Assembly: GCF_014529945.1 (NCBI RefSeq)
Contig: NZ_JACVFB010000001.1
Coordinates: 1 to 64,000 of the forward strand
Direction of reading: 5' to 3'
Length of the DNA stretch: 64,000 bases
Source of the DNA: Chitinophaga varians
Lineage (GTDB): Bacteria > Bacteroidota > Bacteroidia > Chitinophagales > Chitinophagaceae
Below are positions 54,315 to 63,525 of the stretch, one piece after another. Made by a program: the position numbers and the translations under genes. The notes under the pieces were generated by a model. That model saw only the letters and a program-made list of their open reading frames with translations. It had not been told where the DNA came from and ran no database searches. How positions within the stretch are numbered: the first letter of the stretch is position 1; every line of letters starts with the position of its first letter.

Positions 54315-56174
54315 ATGCTCAAATGGTATGAGTTCCGTCCAAAGTTGAAACAGCTGGGCATTAGTCCCGGCAAGGCTTTGGTCTTCATGATGGGTGTTGG
54401 CTGCAGTCAGCAGCTGATGGCCCAGCAGACTATTCCCCTGACCGACCTGTCAGGTTTTAAGCAGCCGGCTGCTAACTGGCGTATAGCCGGTGACGTAAGT
54501 GCCGACCTGCAAAAGGAAAACACCCTGACCACCACCAGTGGCACCGGTATCCTCGTTAACCTGCCGGAGAAGGGAAAACACGGGCAGGACCTGTACAGCG
54601 ACTGGCAGCATGGTGACCTGGACCTGGAGCTGGATTACCTGGTGTCTGCCAAATCCAATTCGGGTATCTATCTGCAAGGCAGATACGAAATACAGCTGCT
54701 CGACAGCTGGGGCGCCCTCTCACCACGGCCGTCAGACAACGGCGGTATCTATGAACGCTGGGACAATAGCCGTCCGGAAGGACAGCAGGGCTACGATGGC
54801 CATGCTCCCCGTCAGAACGCCAGCCTCGCACCCGGCCTGTGGCAACACCTGAAAATCGCTTTTCAGGCTCCCCGCTTCGATGCTGCCGGCAATAAAACAG
54901 CCAATGCGGTCATCCTCAGAATAGAACTCAACGGCGTTACCATCCAGGAAAACGTAGTCCTTTCCGGCCCCACCCGCGGCGGCATGGAAAACAACGAAGT
55001 AGCCGAAGGACCGCTGCGTATCCAGGGCGACCACGGCACCGTGGCCTTCCGCAATATCAAAATGCAATCCTATAACGCACCCAGGCCGGAACTGAAGGCG
55101 GTGCGTTATGCCATCTATAAAGGTCCCTTCCAGCAGCCGCCGGACTTTAACACCATCAAACCCGTGACCACGGGTGAAGCAGCACAGCTGACGTCCAACC
55201 TTCCCGGTTTGCCGGACAACGAGTTTCTCGTGCGCTATACCAGCACGTTGGAAGTGAAAGCTGCGGGTACTTACAATTTTAACCTGCATACCTCCGGTGG
55301 CGGCGGCCAGATCAAAATCAACGATCAGGTGCTCAACGGGTCCCGCAACCGTGATGCTAAAGGCGGCATCGCACTGCAACCCGGCAGTTATCCGGTAGAA
55401 GTGCTCTACGCCAAAAACGTAGACTGGGCTAAACCCTCACTGACGCTCAGCGTCCGCTCGGCCGCTGTCCGTGAGTTCGTGCTCAGCGATCTGAACGTAC
55501 CGGCAGATGACCCAACAGACCCCATCCTCGTCACTGCTACGGAGAACACCGTATTGCGCAGCTTCATGGACCTGAAAGGCGGTCCCCGCGTGGTACATGC
55601 CGTTTCGGTAGGCAGCCCCGTAAAGGTGCACTACACCTATGATATGGACCATGCCGTGCCTGTGCAGGCATGGCGCGGCGAATTCCTGAATACCACCCCG
55701 ATGTGGCACGACCGTGGCGACGGCTCTTCCCGCCCCATGGGCATGGTGCGTATACTGGACAACAAACCGGCGATGGCGCTGGCCCGCCTCACCGCTGCAG
55801 ACACGGAATGGCCTACAGATACTACCGGTACCGGCTACCGCCCGAAAGGTTACGACCTCGATCCTGAAGGATTGCCTGCTTTCCGGTTCGATATCTATGG
55901 TACCGCAGCGAGCGACACCCTGCGGGTATTACCCGGTAATACGGGACTGCACCGCAGCCTCCAGGTAGCCGGTGCGCAGGAGGGACTGTATGCCCGTATA
56001 GCCGTTGCCGATAATATCGCTCAGTTGGCCGATGGTACCTATGTGATAGGCGACAAAGCCTGGTACGTGAAAATGGACAACAACAGCGCGAAACCAATTA
56101 TCCGCCACCAGCAGGGAAAAATGGAACTGATTGTACCGATAAAAACAGCCATCGGTTACGCCATTATCTTCTAA
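54315..56174 (+). CDS. DUF1080 (3-keto-disaccharide hydrolase-like) and PA14-like domain protein
   Basis: 619 residues, exported (signal GKALVFMMGVGCSQQLMAQQ, an unusually late signal after 17 polar residues). The first half is a DUF1080 jelly roll (DLELDYLVSAKSNSGIYLQG, LQHLKIAFQAPRFD-like in WQHLKIAFQAPRFD, GPLRIQGDHGTVAFRNIKM). The middle is a PA14-like domain (FLVRYTSTLEVKAAGTYNFN, GGIALQPGSYPVEVLY). The last 200 residues are a beta-rich unknown region. DUF1080 is linked to hydrolysis of 3-keto-glycosides. The next gene is a sugar-dehydrogenase-like cytochrome, 22 bp away, so the pair may oxidise or cleave a sugar together. Confidence 0.88.
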   Translation: MLKWYEFRPKLKQLGISPGKALVFMMGVGCSQQLMAQQTIPLTDLSGFKQPAANWRIAGDVSADLQKENTLTTTSGTGILVNLPEKGKHGQDLYSDWQHGDLDLELDYLVSAKSNSGIYLQGRYEIQLLDSWGALSPRPSDNGGIYERWDNSRPEGQQGYDGHAPRQNASLAPGLWQHLKIAFQAPRFDAAGNKTANAVILRIELNGVTIQENVVLSGPTRGGMENNEVAEGPLRIQGDHGTVAFRNIKMQSYNAPRPELKAVRYAIYKGPFQQPPDFNTIKPVTTGEAAQLTSNLPGLPDNEFLVRYTSTLEVKAAGTYNFNLHTSGGGGQIKINDQVLNGSRNRDAKGGIALQPGSYPVEVLYAKNVDWAKPSLTLSVRSAAVREFVLSDLNVPADDPTDPILVTATENTVLRSFMDLKGGPRVVHAVSVGSPVKVHYTYDMDHAVPVQAWRGEFLNTTPMWHDRGDGSSRPMGMVRILDNKPAMALARLTAADTEWPTDTTGTGYRPKGYDLDPEGLPAFRFDIYGTAASDTLRVLPGNTGLHRSLQVAGAQEGLYARIAVADNIAQLADGTYVIGDKAWYVKMDNNSAKPIIRHQQGKMELIVPIKTAIGYAIIF

Positions 56175-56196
56175 GCAGAAATATGCACAAGAAATT

Positions 56197-58125
56197 ATGA
56201 AACTGAATTATAAAAGATTAACTACCGGGATAGCAGCCGGTATGTTGATGATCACCACTGCTATTCAACCGGTACTGGCACAGGAGTCGCCTAAAGAAGA
56301 AGACTTCTTCCGCATCGCCCGTATCAGTTCACCAGAGGGTACCCTGCTGGAAGTAGGCGGTCTGTGCACGTTGCCCAACGGCGACCTGGGCATCGCTACC
56401 CGCCGCGGCGATATCTTCATCGTAGAGAACCCGACCAGCCGCCAGCCTTATTTCCGTAAAGTAGCTTCCGGCCTTCATGAGGTACTGGGCCTCGTCTGGA
56501 AAGATGGCTCCCTTTACTGCGCACAGCGTGGTGAACTGACCAAACTGACGGATACCAATATGGACGGTAAAATCGACCGCTTCGAAACCGTATATTCCTG
56601 GCCGTTATCCGGTCACTATCATGAATACAGCTTCGGCCCGGTGATAGCGCCGGACGGCTCTTTCTTTGTGTCCGGCAACGTGGCCTTCGGCGATGAAGAG
56701 TGGTGGCGCGGTGAAAGCCGCGTTCCCTGGCGTGGCTGGATGATGCACATCACCCCCGACGGAAAAATGGAACCCTGGGCTACCGGCTTCCGTTCTCCCT
56801 GCGGCCTGGGTATCATCGATGGGGAACTGTTCTATACGGAAAATCAGGGCGACTGGATGGGTTCCGGAGGATTGGTGCACGTAAAAAAAGGCAGCTTCGT
56901 AGGACATCCTGCCGGCCTGCGCTGGACCAACCTGCCCAATTCGCCGGTAAAACTGACCACCGAACAGCTGTATAGTAAAGTGGACCCCCGTTTCCGCAGA
57001 GATGCCAATAACCGCGCCATCAAACCGGAAAACGTGGAGAACGAAAAGTTTGTAACGCTGTTCGATATGAAACAATACTTCCCGGAAGTACAGGTGCCTG
57101 CAGTATGGCTGCCACATGGTGTATTGGGCGTTTCCAATGCACAGGTGGTAAGTATTCCGGAAGGAGTGTTCGGGCCTTTCGCCAAACAAGTACTGGTGGG
57201 CGATCAGGGACAGAGCAAAATCATGCGCGTTTTTCTTGAAAAAGTGAACGGTGAATACCAGGGGGCGGCCTGGGATTTCAGAAGCGGTTTTCAGTCGGGC
57301 GTACTGCGCCTGGCATGGGCAAAAGACGGTTCGCTCTTTGTGGGTGAAACCAATCGTGGCTGGGGTTCTGCCGGTGATGCCAACCAGGGCCTGCAACGAC
57401 TGGTGTGGAACAACCGGGTGCCTTTTGAAATGAGGACCGTGAGCGCAAGACCAGACGGTTTTGAGATTACTTTCACACAACCGGTAGATAAAAAATATGC
57501 AGAAGATCTTGCCGCTTATCAGGTGGAGAGCTTTATCTACAAGTATCATCCGGTGTATGGCAGTCCGACCGTAAACACGGAGAAGCTGACTGTTAAAGGC
57601 GTGAAAGTGGCGGCTGACGGAATGAGCGCCCGTATTATTGTAAATGGATTACGCCGTTACTACATCCATAAAGTATCCCTGAATGGTATCCGTTCTCAGG
57701 AAGGATCTTACTCACTGGTACATCCGGATGTGTATTATACGCTGAACAATATCCCGGAAGGTGCGTCACTGGCGATGTCTGAAGTAAGTACAAAGAGCAG
57801 TGCCAAAGCGCCGGTAGCAGAACCGAAAACACCTACGAAAGCTGCTGCCAAAGCCGAACCAGCCAAAGCGCCTACCTTCGCACAGATACAGCCGCTGTTG
57901 AATAAATATACCTGCTCGTCCTGCCACAATGCAGAAAAGAAACAGGTAGGTCCGGGCTTTAAGGAAGTAGCAAAAAGGAATTACTCCGTTGCCAAAATTC
58001 TGGCGCTGATTAAAAATCCGAAACCGGAAAACTGGCCAGGTTATGCTACCCCTATGCCTCCGTTCCCACAGGTGCCACAGGCCGATGCGACTAAGATCGC
58101 GCTGTGGATCAACTCCCTCAAATAA
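56197..58125 (+). CDS. Exported beta-propeller dehydrogenase-like protein with C-terminal cytochrome c
   Basis: 642 residues. A signal peptide ends near residue 27 (AIQPVLAQE). A propeller domain follows (glucose/sorbosone-dehydrogenase-like; GLCTLPNGDLGIATRRGDIF, FGPVIAPDGSFFVSGN, VWLPHGVLGVSNAQ, SLFVGETNRGWGSAGDANQG), then an Ala/Lys/Pro-rich linker (KAPVAEPKTPTKAAAKAEPA), and a cytochrome c domain with haem motif CSSCHNAEKK and the distal Met in ATPMPPFPQ. It likely passes electrons from a sugar to the respiratory chain. Last gene before repeats. Confidence 0.92.
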   Translation: MKLNYKRLTTGIAAGMLMITTAIQPVLAQESPKEEDFFRIARISSPEGTLLEVGGLCTLPNGDLGIATRRGDIFIVENPTSRQPYFRKVASGLHEVLGLVWKDGSLYCAQRGELTKLTDTNMDGKIDRFETVYSWPLSGHYHEYSFGPVIAPDGSFFVSGNVAFGDEEWWRGESRVPWRGWMMHITPDGKMEPWATGFRSPCGLGIIDGELFYTENQGDWMGSGGLVHVKKGSFVGHPAGLRWTNLPNSPVKLTTEQLYSKVDPRFRRDANNRAIKPENVENEKFVTLFDMKQYFPEVQVPAVWLPHGVLGVSNAQVVSIPEGVFGPFAKQVLVGDQGQSKIMRVFLEKVNGEYQGAAWDFRSGFQSGVLRLAWAKDGSLFVGETNRGWGSAGDANQGLQRLVWNNRVPFEMRTVSARPDGFEITFTQPVDKKYAEDLAAYQVESFIYKYHPVYGSPTVNTEKLTVKGVKVAADGMSARIIVNGLRRYYIHKVSLNGIRSQEGSYSLVHPDVYYTLNNIPEGASLAMSEVSTKSSAKAPVAEPKTPTKAAAKAEPAKAPTFAQIQPLLNKYTCSSCHNAEKKQVGPGFKEVAKRNYSVAKILALIKNPKPENWPGYATPMPPFPQVPQADATKIALWINSLK

Positions 58126-58251
58126 TTTTGATATTTAGTCATTTTGATATTTAGTTATTTTGATATTTAGTCATTTTGATATTTAGTTATTTATGGACTG
58201 TTGATATAGCAGAAACTCATAAATAACTAAATATCAAAATAAACAAATGAC
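58126..58251. repeat. Tandem TTTTGATATTTAGT repeats with inverted partner
   Basis: Four or five copies of TTTTGATATTTAGTCA or TTTTGATATTTAGTTA (58128-58191) face their complement (CATAAATAACTAAATATCAAA and on, 58217-58251) across a 25-nt loop. It separates two convergent genes and can form a long AT-rich hairpin. It contains the stop of the aminopeptidase gene. Confidence 0.8.
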
Positions 58252-59507
58252 TAATTGTTCATGAGCTCCTCGATTTCTTCCGCCTCTTTCGGTATCGTCT
58301 TCATCAGGTCTTCAAACCCGTTTTCAGTGACCAGCAGGTCGTTTTCTATTCTCACCCCGATGCCTTCTTCTTCATGGTAAATACCTGGCTCATTGGTGAT
58401 CACGGCGCCCACAGGCATAGGCTCATCATGATAACCGGTATCATGTATGTCCAGTCCGAGGAAATGGGACACGTTATGATAACAATGTTTGGTCAGATAA
58501 TACTGCGCGCCATGTGTTTGTATATCGGCAGTCGTGCAAAGGCCCAGTCCTACCAGCTCTTCGAGCAGTAGGTTGTTGGAGATTTTCCAGAGATCTTTTA
58601 TAAGGATGCCTGCCTTTACCTGTTGCGCTACTTGTTTGTGCACCCGCAGGACCGCATTATAGTATGCTTTCTGCCGGGGTGTAAAACGACCATTTACCGG
58701 AATGGTACGGGTAAGGTCGGTGTTGTAGTACCGGTATTGGGCTGCGGCATCTATCAGCACCACATCCCCGTCTTTTCCGGTACTTTCATTGGCACGGAGG
58801 TGCAGAATGGTGCTATCAGTGCCAAAAGCCACGATGGGTTCATAGGCCCATGAGGCGCCATGCTGCATGTACTCATGGATCATTTCGGCGGCCACCTGCA
58901 TACCGGTTTGTCCCGGGCGGATGGTCTGCAATACACGCCGGAAGCCTTTTTCCGTGATCTCGCTGGCTTTGCGTATGAGGGCTATTTCTTCCGCTGTTTT
59001 AGCATTGCGTTGTCGGGCGAGGATAGGGTAGAGGCGTTCATAACGATGCAGGGGATAGTGCTGTTTGCAGGAGAGCAGCAACCTGTCTTCCCTTGTCTGT
59101 ATTTCGTTTTCAGAGCGGGCGTGTTCATTGGTGTGCAGATAGATAGTGCTGCACAGCGGCAGTACTCTTTTCATGACAGCCCAGAACTCATCGGTATAAA
59201 AAACGGTGCGGATACCGGAGATGGCCGAGGCGGTAGTTTTGTCTGCCCTTCTGCCCATCCATTTAACGAACATTTGGTCTACCCGTTTGATGAACAGTAT
59301 CTCACGCATGGCAGGGTCGGGATGACCGGGGAAAAGGGCCAGCATGGCGTCTTCCTCGGAGAGGCCCGTCAGGTAGTATACGTTTACATTGGGATAGTAG
59401 GGCATGGTTCCGTCGGCATTGGTAGGCATGACGTCGTTGGCGGTCAGGAGAGCGGCAGCACCGGCAGGCAGTTGCCGGATAAGGCGTTGACGGTGATCTG
59501 AAAACAT
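58251..59507 (-). CDS. Aminopeptidase P family protein (M24 metallopeptidase)
   Basis: 418 residues from ATG 59507 (an in-frame ATG at 59534 adds nine). Predicted cytoplasmic X-Pro aminopeptidase. It has the N-terminal creatinase-like domain (NVNVYYLTGLSEEDAMLALF) and the pita-bread catalytic domain with metal ligands in VVLIDAAAQYRYYNTDLTRT (Asp, Asp), HFLGLDIHDTGYHDEPM (His), ITNEPGIYHEEEGIGVRIEN (Glu) and its final Glu. The metals are Mn or Co in the family. The stop is in the repeat at its 3' end. Confidence 0.95.
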   Translation of the reverse strand: MFSDHRQRLIRQLPAGAAALLTANDVMPTNADGTMPYYPNVNVYYLTGLSEEDAMLALFPGHPDPAMREILFIKRVDQMFVKWMGRRADKTTASAISGIRTVFYTDEFWAVMKRVLPLCSTIYLHTNEHARSENEIQTREDRLLLSCKQHYPLHRYERLYPILARQRNAKTAEEIALIRKASEITEKGFRRVLQTIRPGQTGMQVAAEMIHEYMQHGASWAYEPIVAFGTDSTILHLRANESTGKDGDVVLIDAAAQYRYYNTDLTRTIPVNGRFTPRQKAYYNAVLRVHKQVAQQVKAGILIKDLWKISNNLLLEELVGLGLCTTADIQTHGAQYYLTKHCYHNVSHFLGLDIHDTGYHDEPMPVGAVITNEPGIYHEEEGIGVRIENDLLVTENGFEDLMKTIPKEAEEIEELMNN

Positions 59508-59582
59508 AAGAGCGGCTTCATTTGGTGAAGTCACAAACTTAGCGGGAGGGCAGGGAATAAGTGGTGTAAAAAAACGACAGTT

Positions 59583-60380
59583 TTATGCCGACCATTTATG
59601 CCAGTCTTTTCGGAAATGTGAGAAGTCATGATAGCCCAGTTCTTCCCAGTCGGCTTTGTAGCCGTGCAGCACATATTGCGCAGCAGCATGGCGGAAGCGT
59701 AATATGGCCAGGCATTTTTTGGGGCTGATGTTCAGCGAATCGGAGAAGTATCTTTCGAGGGTACGGGGAGATATATAGAGCAGATCCGCCAGTTTTTTCA
59801 GCTGGAAGCCTGACTGCTGTAAGGCGGGGCCGTTCAGCGATTGCAGCACATAATCAAAACGATGGTTGTTGGTAGTGGTGCTGGTATGCCGGCGCAGGAA
59901 CTTTTCCAGCAGGGTTTTGATGACCTGCATATCGGGCGCCTCATACACTGCCGACTCCAGTTCCGGCAGGTGTGTCATCACATCGTGGGCCGATAGTGTT
60001 TGCCGTTGCATATCGGCGCCTTTTACATGGAAAAGGTAGTTCAGGCTGGCAGGTTTGAACTTGATGCCTACCAGGAAATTATTGGGATAGTGGCGATAGG
60101 TGACCGGTGTGGGCTGGTAGCCTATCAATTCGCTGTGATGACAGGAATGCAGTAGTTGTCCTGCTGCATTGCAGATATCGAAAGGAGCGCCCATGTTCAG
60201 TACCAGGGAAGCGTTCATGTTGGCCAGCAATAGTTCACGGAACTCTTCATCTTCCGGCAGCGGCCTGCGAAGGTCCAGCAGCCAGTAGTATACCACATGC
60301 CGCTCCAGGTCCGGCGAAGGACCGATGTACCGGTACTGGCCGGTGAAGTATTCCTGGTGTATGAATTCGATTGCCTGCAT
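59583..60380 (-). CDS. AraC family regulator with DUF6597-type N-terminal domain
   Basis: 265 residues. The N-terminal region (YRYIGPSPDLERHVVYYWLL, PFDICNAAGQLLHSC, NNFLVGIKFKPASLNYLF) is the DUF6597 sensing domain found in Bacteroidota. The C-terminal AraC helix-turn-helix (GFQLKKLADLLYISPRTLER, KKCLAILRFRHAAAQYVLHG, YHDFSHFRKDWHKW) binds DNA. Targets unknown; it lies upstream of the aminopeptidase gene by 48 bp on the same strand. Confidence 0.92.
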   Translation of the reverse strand: MQAIEFIHQEYFTGQYRYIGPSPDLERHVVYYWLLDLRRPLPEDEEFRELLLANMNASLVLNMGAPFDICNAAGQLLHSCHHSELIGYQPTPVTYRHYPNNFLVGIKFKPASLNYLFHVKGADMQRQTLSAHDVMTHLPELESAVYEAPDMQVIKTLLEKFLRRHTSTTTNNHRFDYVLQSLNGPALQQSGFQLKKLADLLYISPRTLERYFSDSLNISPKKCLAILRFRHAAAQYVLHGYKADWEELGYHDFSHFRKDWHKWSA

Positions 60381-60622
60381 ACAGGGTGCTAATTTACGGA
60401 TATCAGAGGCATGATTTAGTCAACTCCCGAACATTTTAATCAGATGTTCTGTTAATTAGGTTACCTGTGAAAATCCGGATCGGGGCATACATGATCACCG
60501 CAGTAGTGCCCTGCCTTTCCCCGGCTTTCATGAAAAAAATATTACCGGCATACATCGAGGATGCCGGCCGGAACTGCTGTACTGTAAAATCATTTAAAGT
60601 TAACGGTTGATAAACAGGTACA

Positions 60623-60692
60623 ACATCTTGCAATTTGTTGAGATGTGCTGGGGCGGGCTTATATATTGACAACGCCCGCCCTTTTTTATTTT
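60623..60692 (+). terminator. Two hairpins and T-run on the plus strand without an upstream gene
   Basis: ACATCT (60623-60628) pairs with AGATGT (60641-60646). GGGCGGGC (60651-60658) then pairs with GCCCGCCC (60674-60681), followed by TTTTTTATTTTT. The arrangement is that of a Rho-independent terminator for a rightward transcript, yet no plus-strand gene is visible in 60381-60620. It may end a small RNA or serve as leftover sequence. The spacer 60381-60692 otherwise holds nothing I can name. Confidence 0.55.
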
Positions 60693-61172
60693 TCAGGATG
60701 CGCTTTTATATTGATAGAATCTCCCCGCCATCAATCCCATCGGTAACCCGATAGCGACCATCAGGATCGTCATGCCCACCAGTACGTTGACCAGATGAAA
60801 CGGTCCTTTCGGAATATTGGTCAACGGTAATATCAGCAGGTTCATGATCAGCCAGACGAAGATACCGTATATCAGTCCGGACACGGCAGGTATTTTCCGC
60901 ATCTCCGGTATGCGGGGATACAGAAAGAAAAACAGTAGGGTGAAGCCGAGCGCGATGGTGTAGTGAAATAGTACGCCCCACCAGGGCATGGCAGGATTAC
61001 CGCTGAAGGCCGCTGTGCCGAAAACGCCGCTGGCGACGAATAGCAGCACGTTGACAAAACTTTTGCCTGTTACCAGTACAAACTGTAAACAGGCAGAGAA
61101 TAAATCCAGTGTACCGACTATCAACCAGGTGAGGAAAATGATGCCGACAGGAAAAGCGCGAGTGTTAGCCAT
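60693..61172 (-). CDS. Hypothetical four-helix membrane protein
   Basis: 159 residues, four membrane helices (VGIIFLTWLIVGTLDLFSAC, VLLFVASGVFGTAAFSGNP, LFHYTIALGFTLLFFFLYPR, VLVGMTILMVAIGLPMGLMA). The layout resembles YagU/DUF1440-type inner-membrane proteins, function unknown. It is divergent from the TetR operon across a 344-bp AT-rich spacer. Confidence 0.82.
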   Translation of the reverse strand: MANTRAFPVGIIFLTWLIVGTLDLFSACLQFVLVTGKSFVNVLLFVASGVFGTAAFSGNPAMPWWGVLFHYTIALGFTLLFFFLYPRIPEMRKIPAVSGLIYGIFVWLIMNLLILPLTNIPKGPFHLVNVLVGMTILMVAIGLPMGLMAGRFYQYKSAS

Positions 61173-61447
61173 AATGTTAAAGAAATGGTATCCTTTAAAT
61201 TATAAAATTTCTTTATGAAAAACCAAAGGAAATTTTGAGGTTTCCTTGTTGTTCTGCCGGTGTCCCGGCTACGCATGCAGCCGCTCGATGTTCCCTTTCT
61301 TTCTGCTTTTCAATTTGTGTTACTTATACAATATTCACCTCTTTTATCTCCCCATTCATCATCGACCTTAAAATCTCCTTAAAATGATTTTATAAAATAT
61401 TATCTATCAAATAATTAAAAATAATAAAAAGAAAAATTTAAATGAAC

Positions 61448-61486
61448 GTTTAAGTAAACGATTGTTTTAATTAAACGTTTGTTTAA
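61448..61486 (+). promoter_or_regulatory. Two palindromic TetR operators over the efflux promoter
   Basis: GTTTAAGTAAAC (61448-61459) and TTAAACGTTTGTTTAA (61471-61486) are inverted repeats with TTTA/TAAA half-sites. They lie over TTG (61462-61464), a 19-bp spacer and TAACTTTG (61484-61491), which match the Bacteroidota -33/-7 promoter with ideal spacing. A TetR dimer on each would block transcription of tetR itself and the efflux genes. Confidence 0.75.
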
Positions 61487-61516
61487 CTTTGCTTCGTCAA
61501 AACAACAAAAGGGAAC

Positions 61517-62149
61517 ATGGAAGACTATAACGATAAGCAACTTTCAATCATCACGGTGGCGGAACGTTTGTTTGCAGAAAAAGGTTTTCATGGCACTTCT
61601 GTAAGGGATATCGCACAGGAAGCAGACGTGAACATAGCCATGATATCCTACTACTTCGGGTCTAAGGATAAGTTGCTGGAGGCGGTTTTCAGACATCGCA
61701 TGTATGCGTCCCGTGCATTCATCAATGAGCTGGTACAGAACGATACCATGGCCCCCCTGGAAAAAATTTACTCCCTGATCGACAGGTTTATCAATAAAAT
61801 GCTGAATGAGCAAAACTTTCAATGCATTATGAGCCGGGAACAGCTCAATAAAGAACAGAGCCCGGTGAGAGACCTGATCTGGCAGCTGAAAGGGGAGATG
61901 CTCGGACTGATGCGCCCCATCGTGACCAACGCCCAGGACGCCGGCACCTTTACCACCGATGTGGACGTAGAAATGCTGTTGACAACCCTGTTTGGCACCA
62001 TTCATCAGACCATACCTGCTCAGCATGTGCTACGGACGTACCCGGAAAATGCACACATGAACGACGAGGAGTTTAAAGAATATTTAAGGCTCAGATTGAG
62101 CACCCATTTGAAAAAATTGTTTAAAGCAATCCTTACACATGAATTCTAG
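61517..62149 (+). CDS. TetR/AcrR family transcriptional repressor
   Basis: 210 residues. N-terminal helix-turn-helix (about 10-55: ITVAERLFAEKGFHGTSVRD, IAQEADVNIAMISYYFGSKD) and a C-terminal ligand-binding helical domain. It lies directly downstream of the two palindromes and is the first gene of a TetR-TolC-EmrA set. The expected role is to release the operon when a toxic compound binds. Its end overlaps the tolC-like gene by 11 bp. Confidence 0.95.
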   Translation: MEDYNDKQLSIITVAERLFAEKGFHGTSVRDIAQEADVNIAMISYYFGSKDKLLEAVFRHRMYASRAFINELVQNDTMAPLEKIYSLIDRFINKMLNEQNFQCIMSREQLNKEQSPVRDLIWQLKGEMLGLMRPIVTNAQDAGTFTTDVDVEMLLTTLFGTIHQTIPAQHVLRTYPENAHMNDEEFKEYLRLRLSTHLKKLFKAILTHEF

Positions 62150-63500
62150 AAGCATATACAACCGATTATATGCGCTTACATCCGGAATCGTGCTGACGCT
62201 GGTTTTTCAGGCAGCATCCGCACAGCAAAGCGTAAAACCGCTTTCGTTAAATGAAGCCATATCGCTGAGTCTCCAAAACAGCAAACAATTGAAGGCCAGC
62301 CAGGCCCGCATCGAAGAGGCCAACGCTAACGTTAAAACAGCCAACGAAAGACAGTTGCCCGACGTAAGCATCTCCGGCTCTTACCTGCGACTGACACAGC
62401 CTAACCTTGACCTGAAGCTCGGCAAAGGGGGCAGCAACCCCGGCGGCGGTTCTGGCATGGAAGCACCGAAAGTAGATCAGGCAGCTTATGGTATGGCCAA
62501 TGTGTCCATCCCCGTATTTGCCGGTATGATGATACAAAGCGGCAAAGAAGCGGCCCGCTACCTCGCACAGGCAGCTAAACTGGACGCTGATAAAGACCGG
62601 GATGATGTGATCGAAAACACCATCGGCGCTTACAGCAACCTTTATAAAGCCAACCAGGCGGTGAAACTGATGGAGGAAAACCTGAGACAGTCCACCCAGC
62701 GCGTAAAAGACTTCTCCAATCTGGAAAAGAACGGCCTGCTGGCACGCAACGATCTCTTAAAGGCAGAACTGCAACAGTCTAATTATGAACTGTCCCTCAT
62801 GGACGCTCAGAACAGCCTGAAAGTAGCCAACCTCAACATGAACATCATGCTGGGCCTGCCAGACAATACAGCGTTGCAACTGGACACCACCGTGTTTAAA
62901 ACAGATGATAAAACAGACGGCAGGGGCGTAGCGGAATTTGAACAACTGGCTTACCAGAACCGTAAAGACGCAGCCTCCCTCGGCGCTAAAGAGAAAGCAG
63001 CTTTCGCTAACGTGAAAGGCGTGAAAGGTGAATATTATCCTTCTCTCGCGGTAACCGGTGGTTATGTGGCCGCCTACATCCCGAATGTAGTGACCATCAC
63101 CAACGCGGTAATGGCCGGTGTGGGCGTGAAATACAACCTCTCTTCCCTCTGGAAAACAGGTAGCAGGGTGGCCAGCGCAAAAGCACAGCTTGCGCAGCTA
63201 CAGGCCAATGAGGCCAATCTCACAGACGCTATCCATCTCGATGTGGTGCGGTCTTACGAAAACTACCTCCTGAGCAGGAAAAAAATGGACACTTATATTA
63301 AGGCAATAGAACAGTCAGAAGAGAATTACCGTATCACGAAGAACAAACACGATAACAATCTGGCTACCACCACCGACCTGCTGGATGCGGATGTGGCCAA
63401 CCTTCAGGCTCATCTGAACTACACCTTCGCAAGGGCAGACGCACTGGTGGCCTACAACAAATTGTTACAGGCATCGGGAATACTCGACAACAACAAATAA
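62139..63500 (+). CDS. TolC family outer-membrane efflux protein
   Basis: 453 residues with a signal peptide (GIVLTLVFQAASAQQS). The outer-membrane factor repeats are visible as helical heptads (LNEAISLSLQNSKQLKASQA, RIEEANANVKTANERQ; later KAQLAQLQANEANLTDAIHL, RSYENYLLSRKKMDTYIKAI). It forms the trimeric exit channel of a tripartite pump with the adaptor encoded next. It overlaps the tetR gene. Confidence 0.95.
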   Translation: MNSRSIYNRLYALTSGIVLTLVFQAASAQQSVKPLSLNEAISLSLQNSKQLKASQARIEEANANVKTANERQLPDVSISGSYLRLTQPNLDLKLGKGGSNPGGGSGMEAPKVDQAAYGMANVSIPVFAGMMIQSGKEAARYLAQAAKLDADKDRDDVIENTIGAYSNLYKANQAVKLMEENLRQSTQRVKDFSNLEKNGLLARNDLLKAELQQSNYELSLMDAQNSLKVANLNMNIMLGLPDNTALQLDTTVFKTDDKTDGRGVAEFEQLAYQNRKDAASLGAKEKAAFANVKGVKGEYYPSLAVTGGYVAAYIPNVVTITNAVMAGVGVKYNLSSLWKTGSRVASAKAQLAQLQANEANLTDAIHLDVVRSYENYLLSRKKMDTYIKAIEQSEENYRITKNKHDNNLATTTDLLDADVANLQAHLNYTFARADALVAYNKLLQASGILDNNK

Positions 63501-63525
63501 CAACAAACCAATAAACTACAAAGCT

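Noticed and set aside
56605-57549. 314-codon frame antisense to the propeller-cytochrome gene
   Set aside because: Shadow frame within a confident gene.
60436-60672. 78-codon minus-strand frame
   Set aside because: It overlaps the terminator-like hairpins and matches no family; possible but unsupported.
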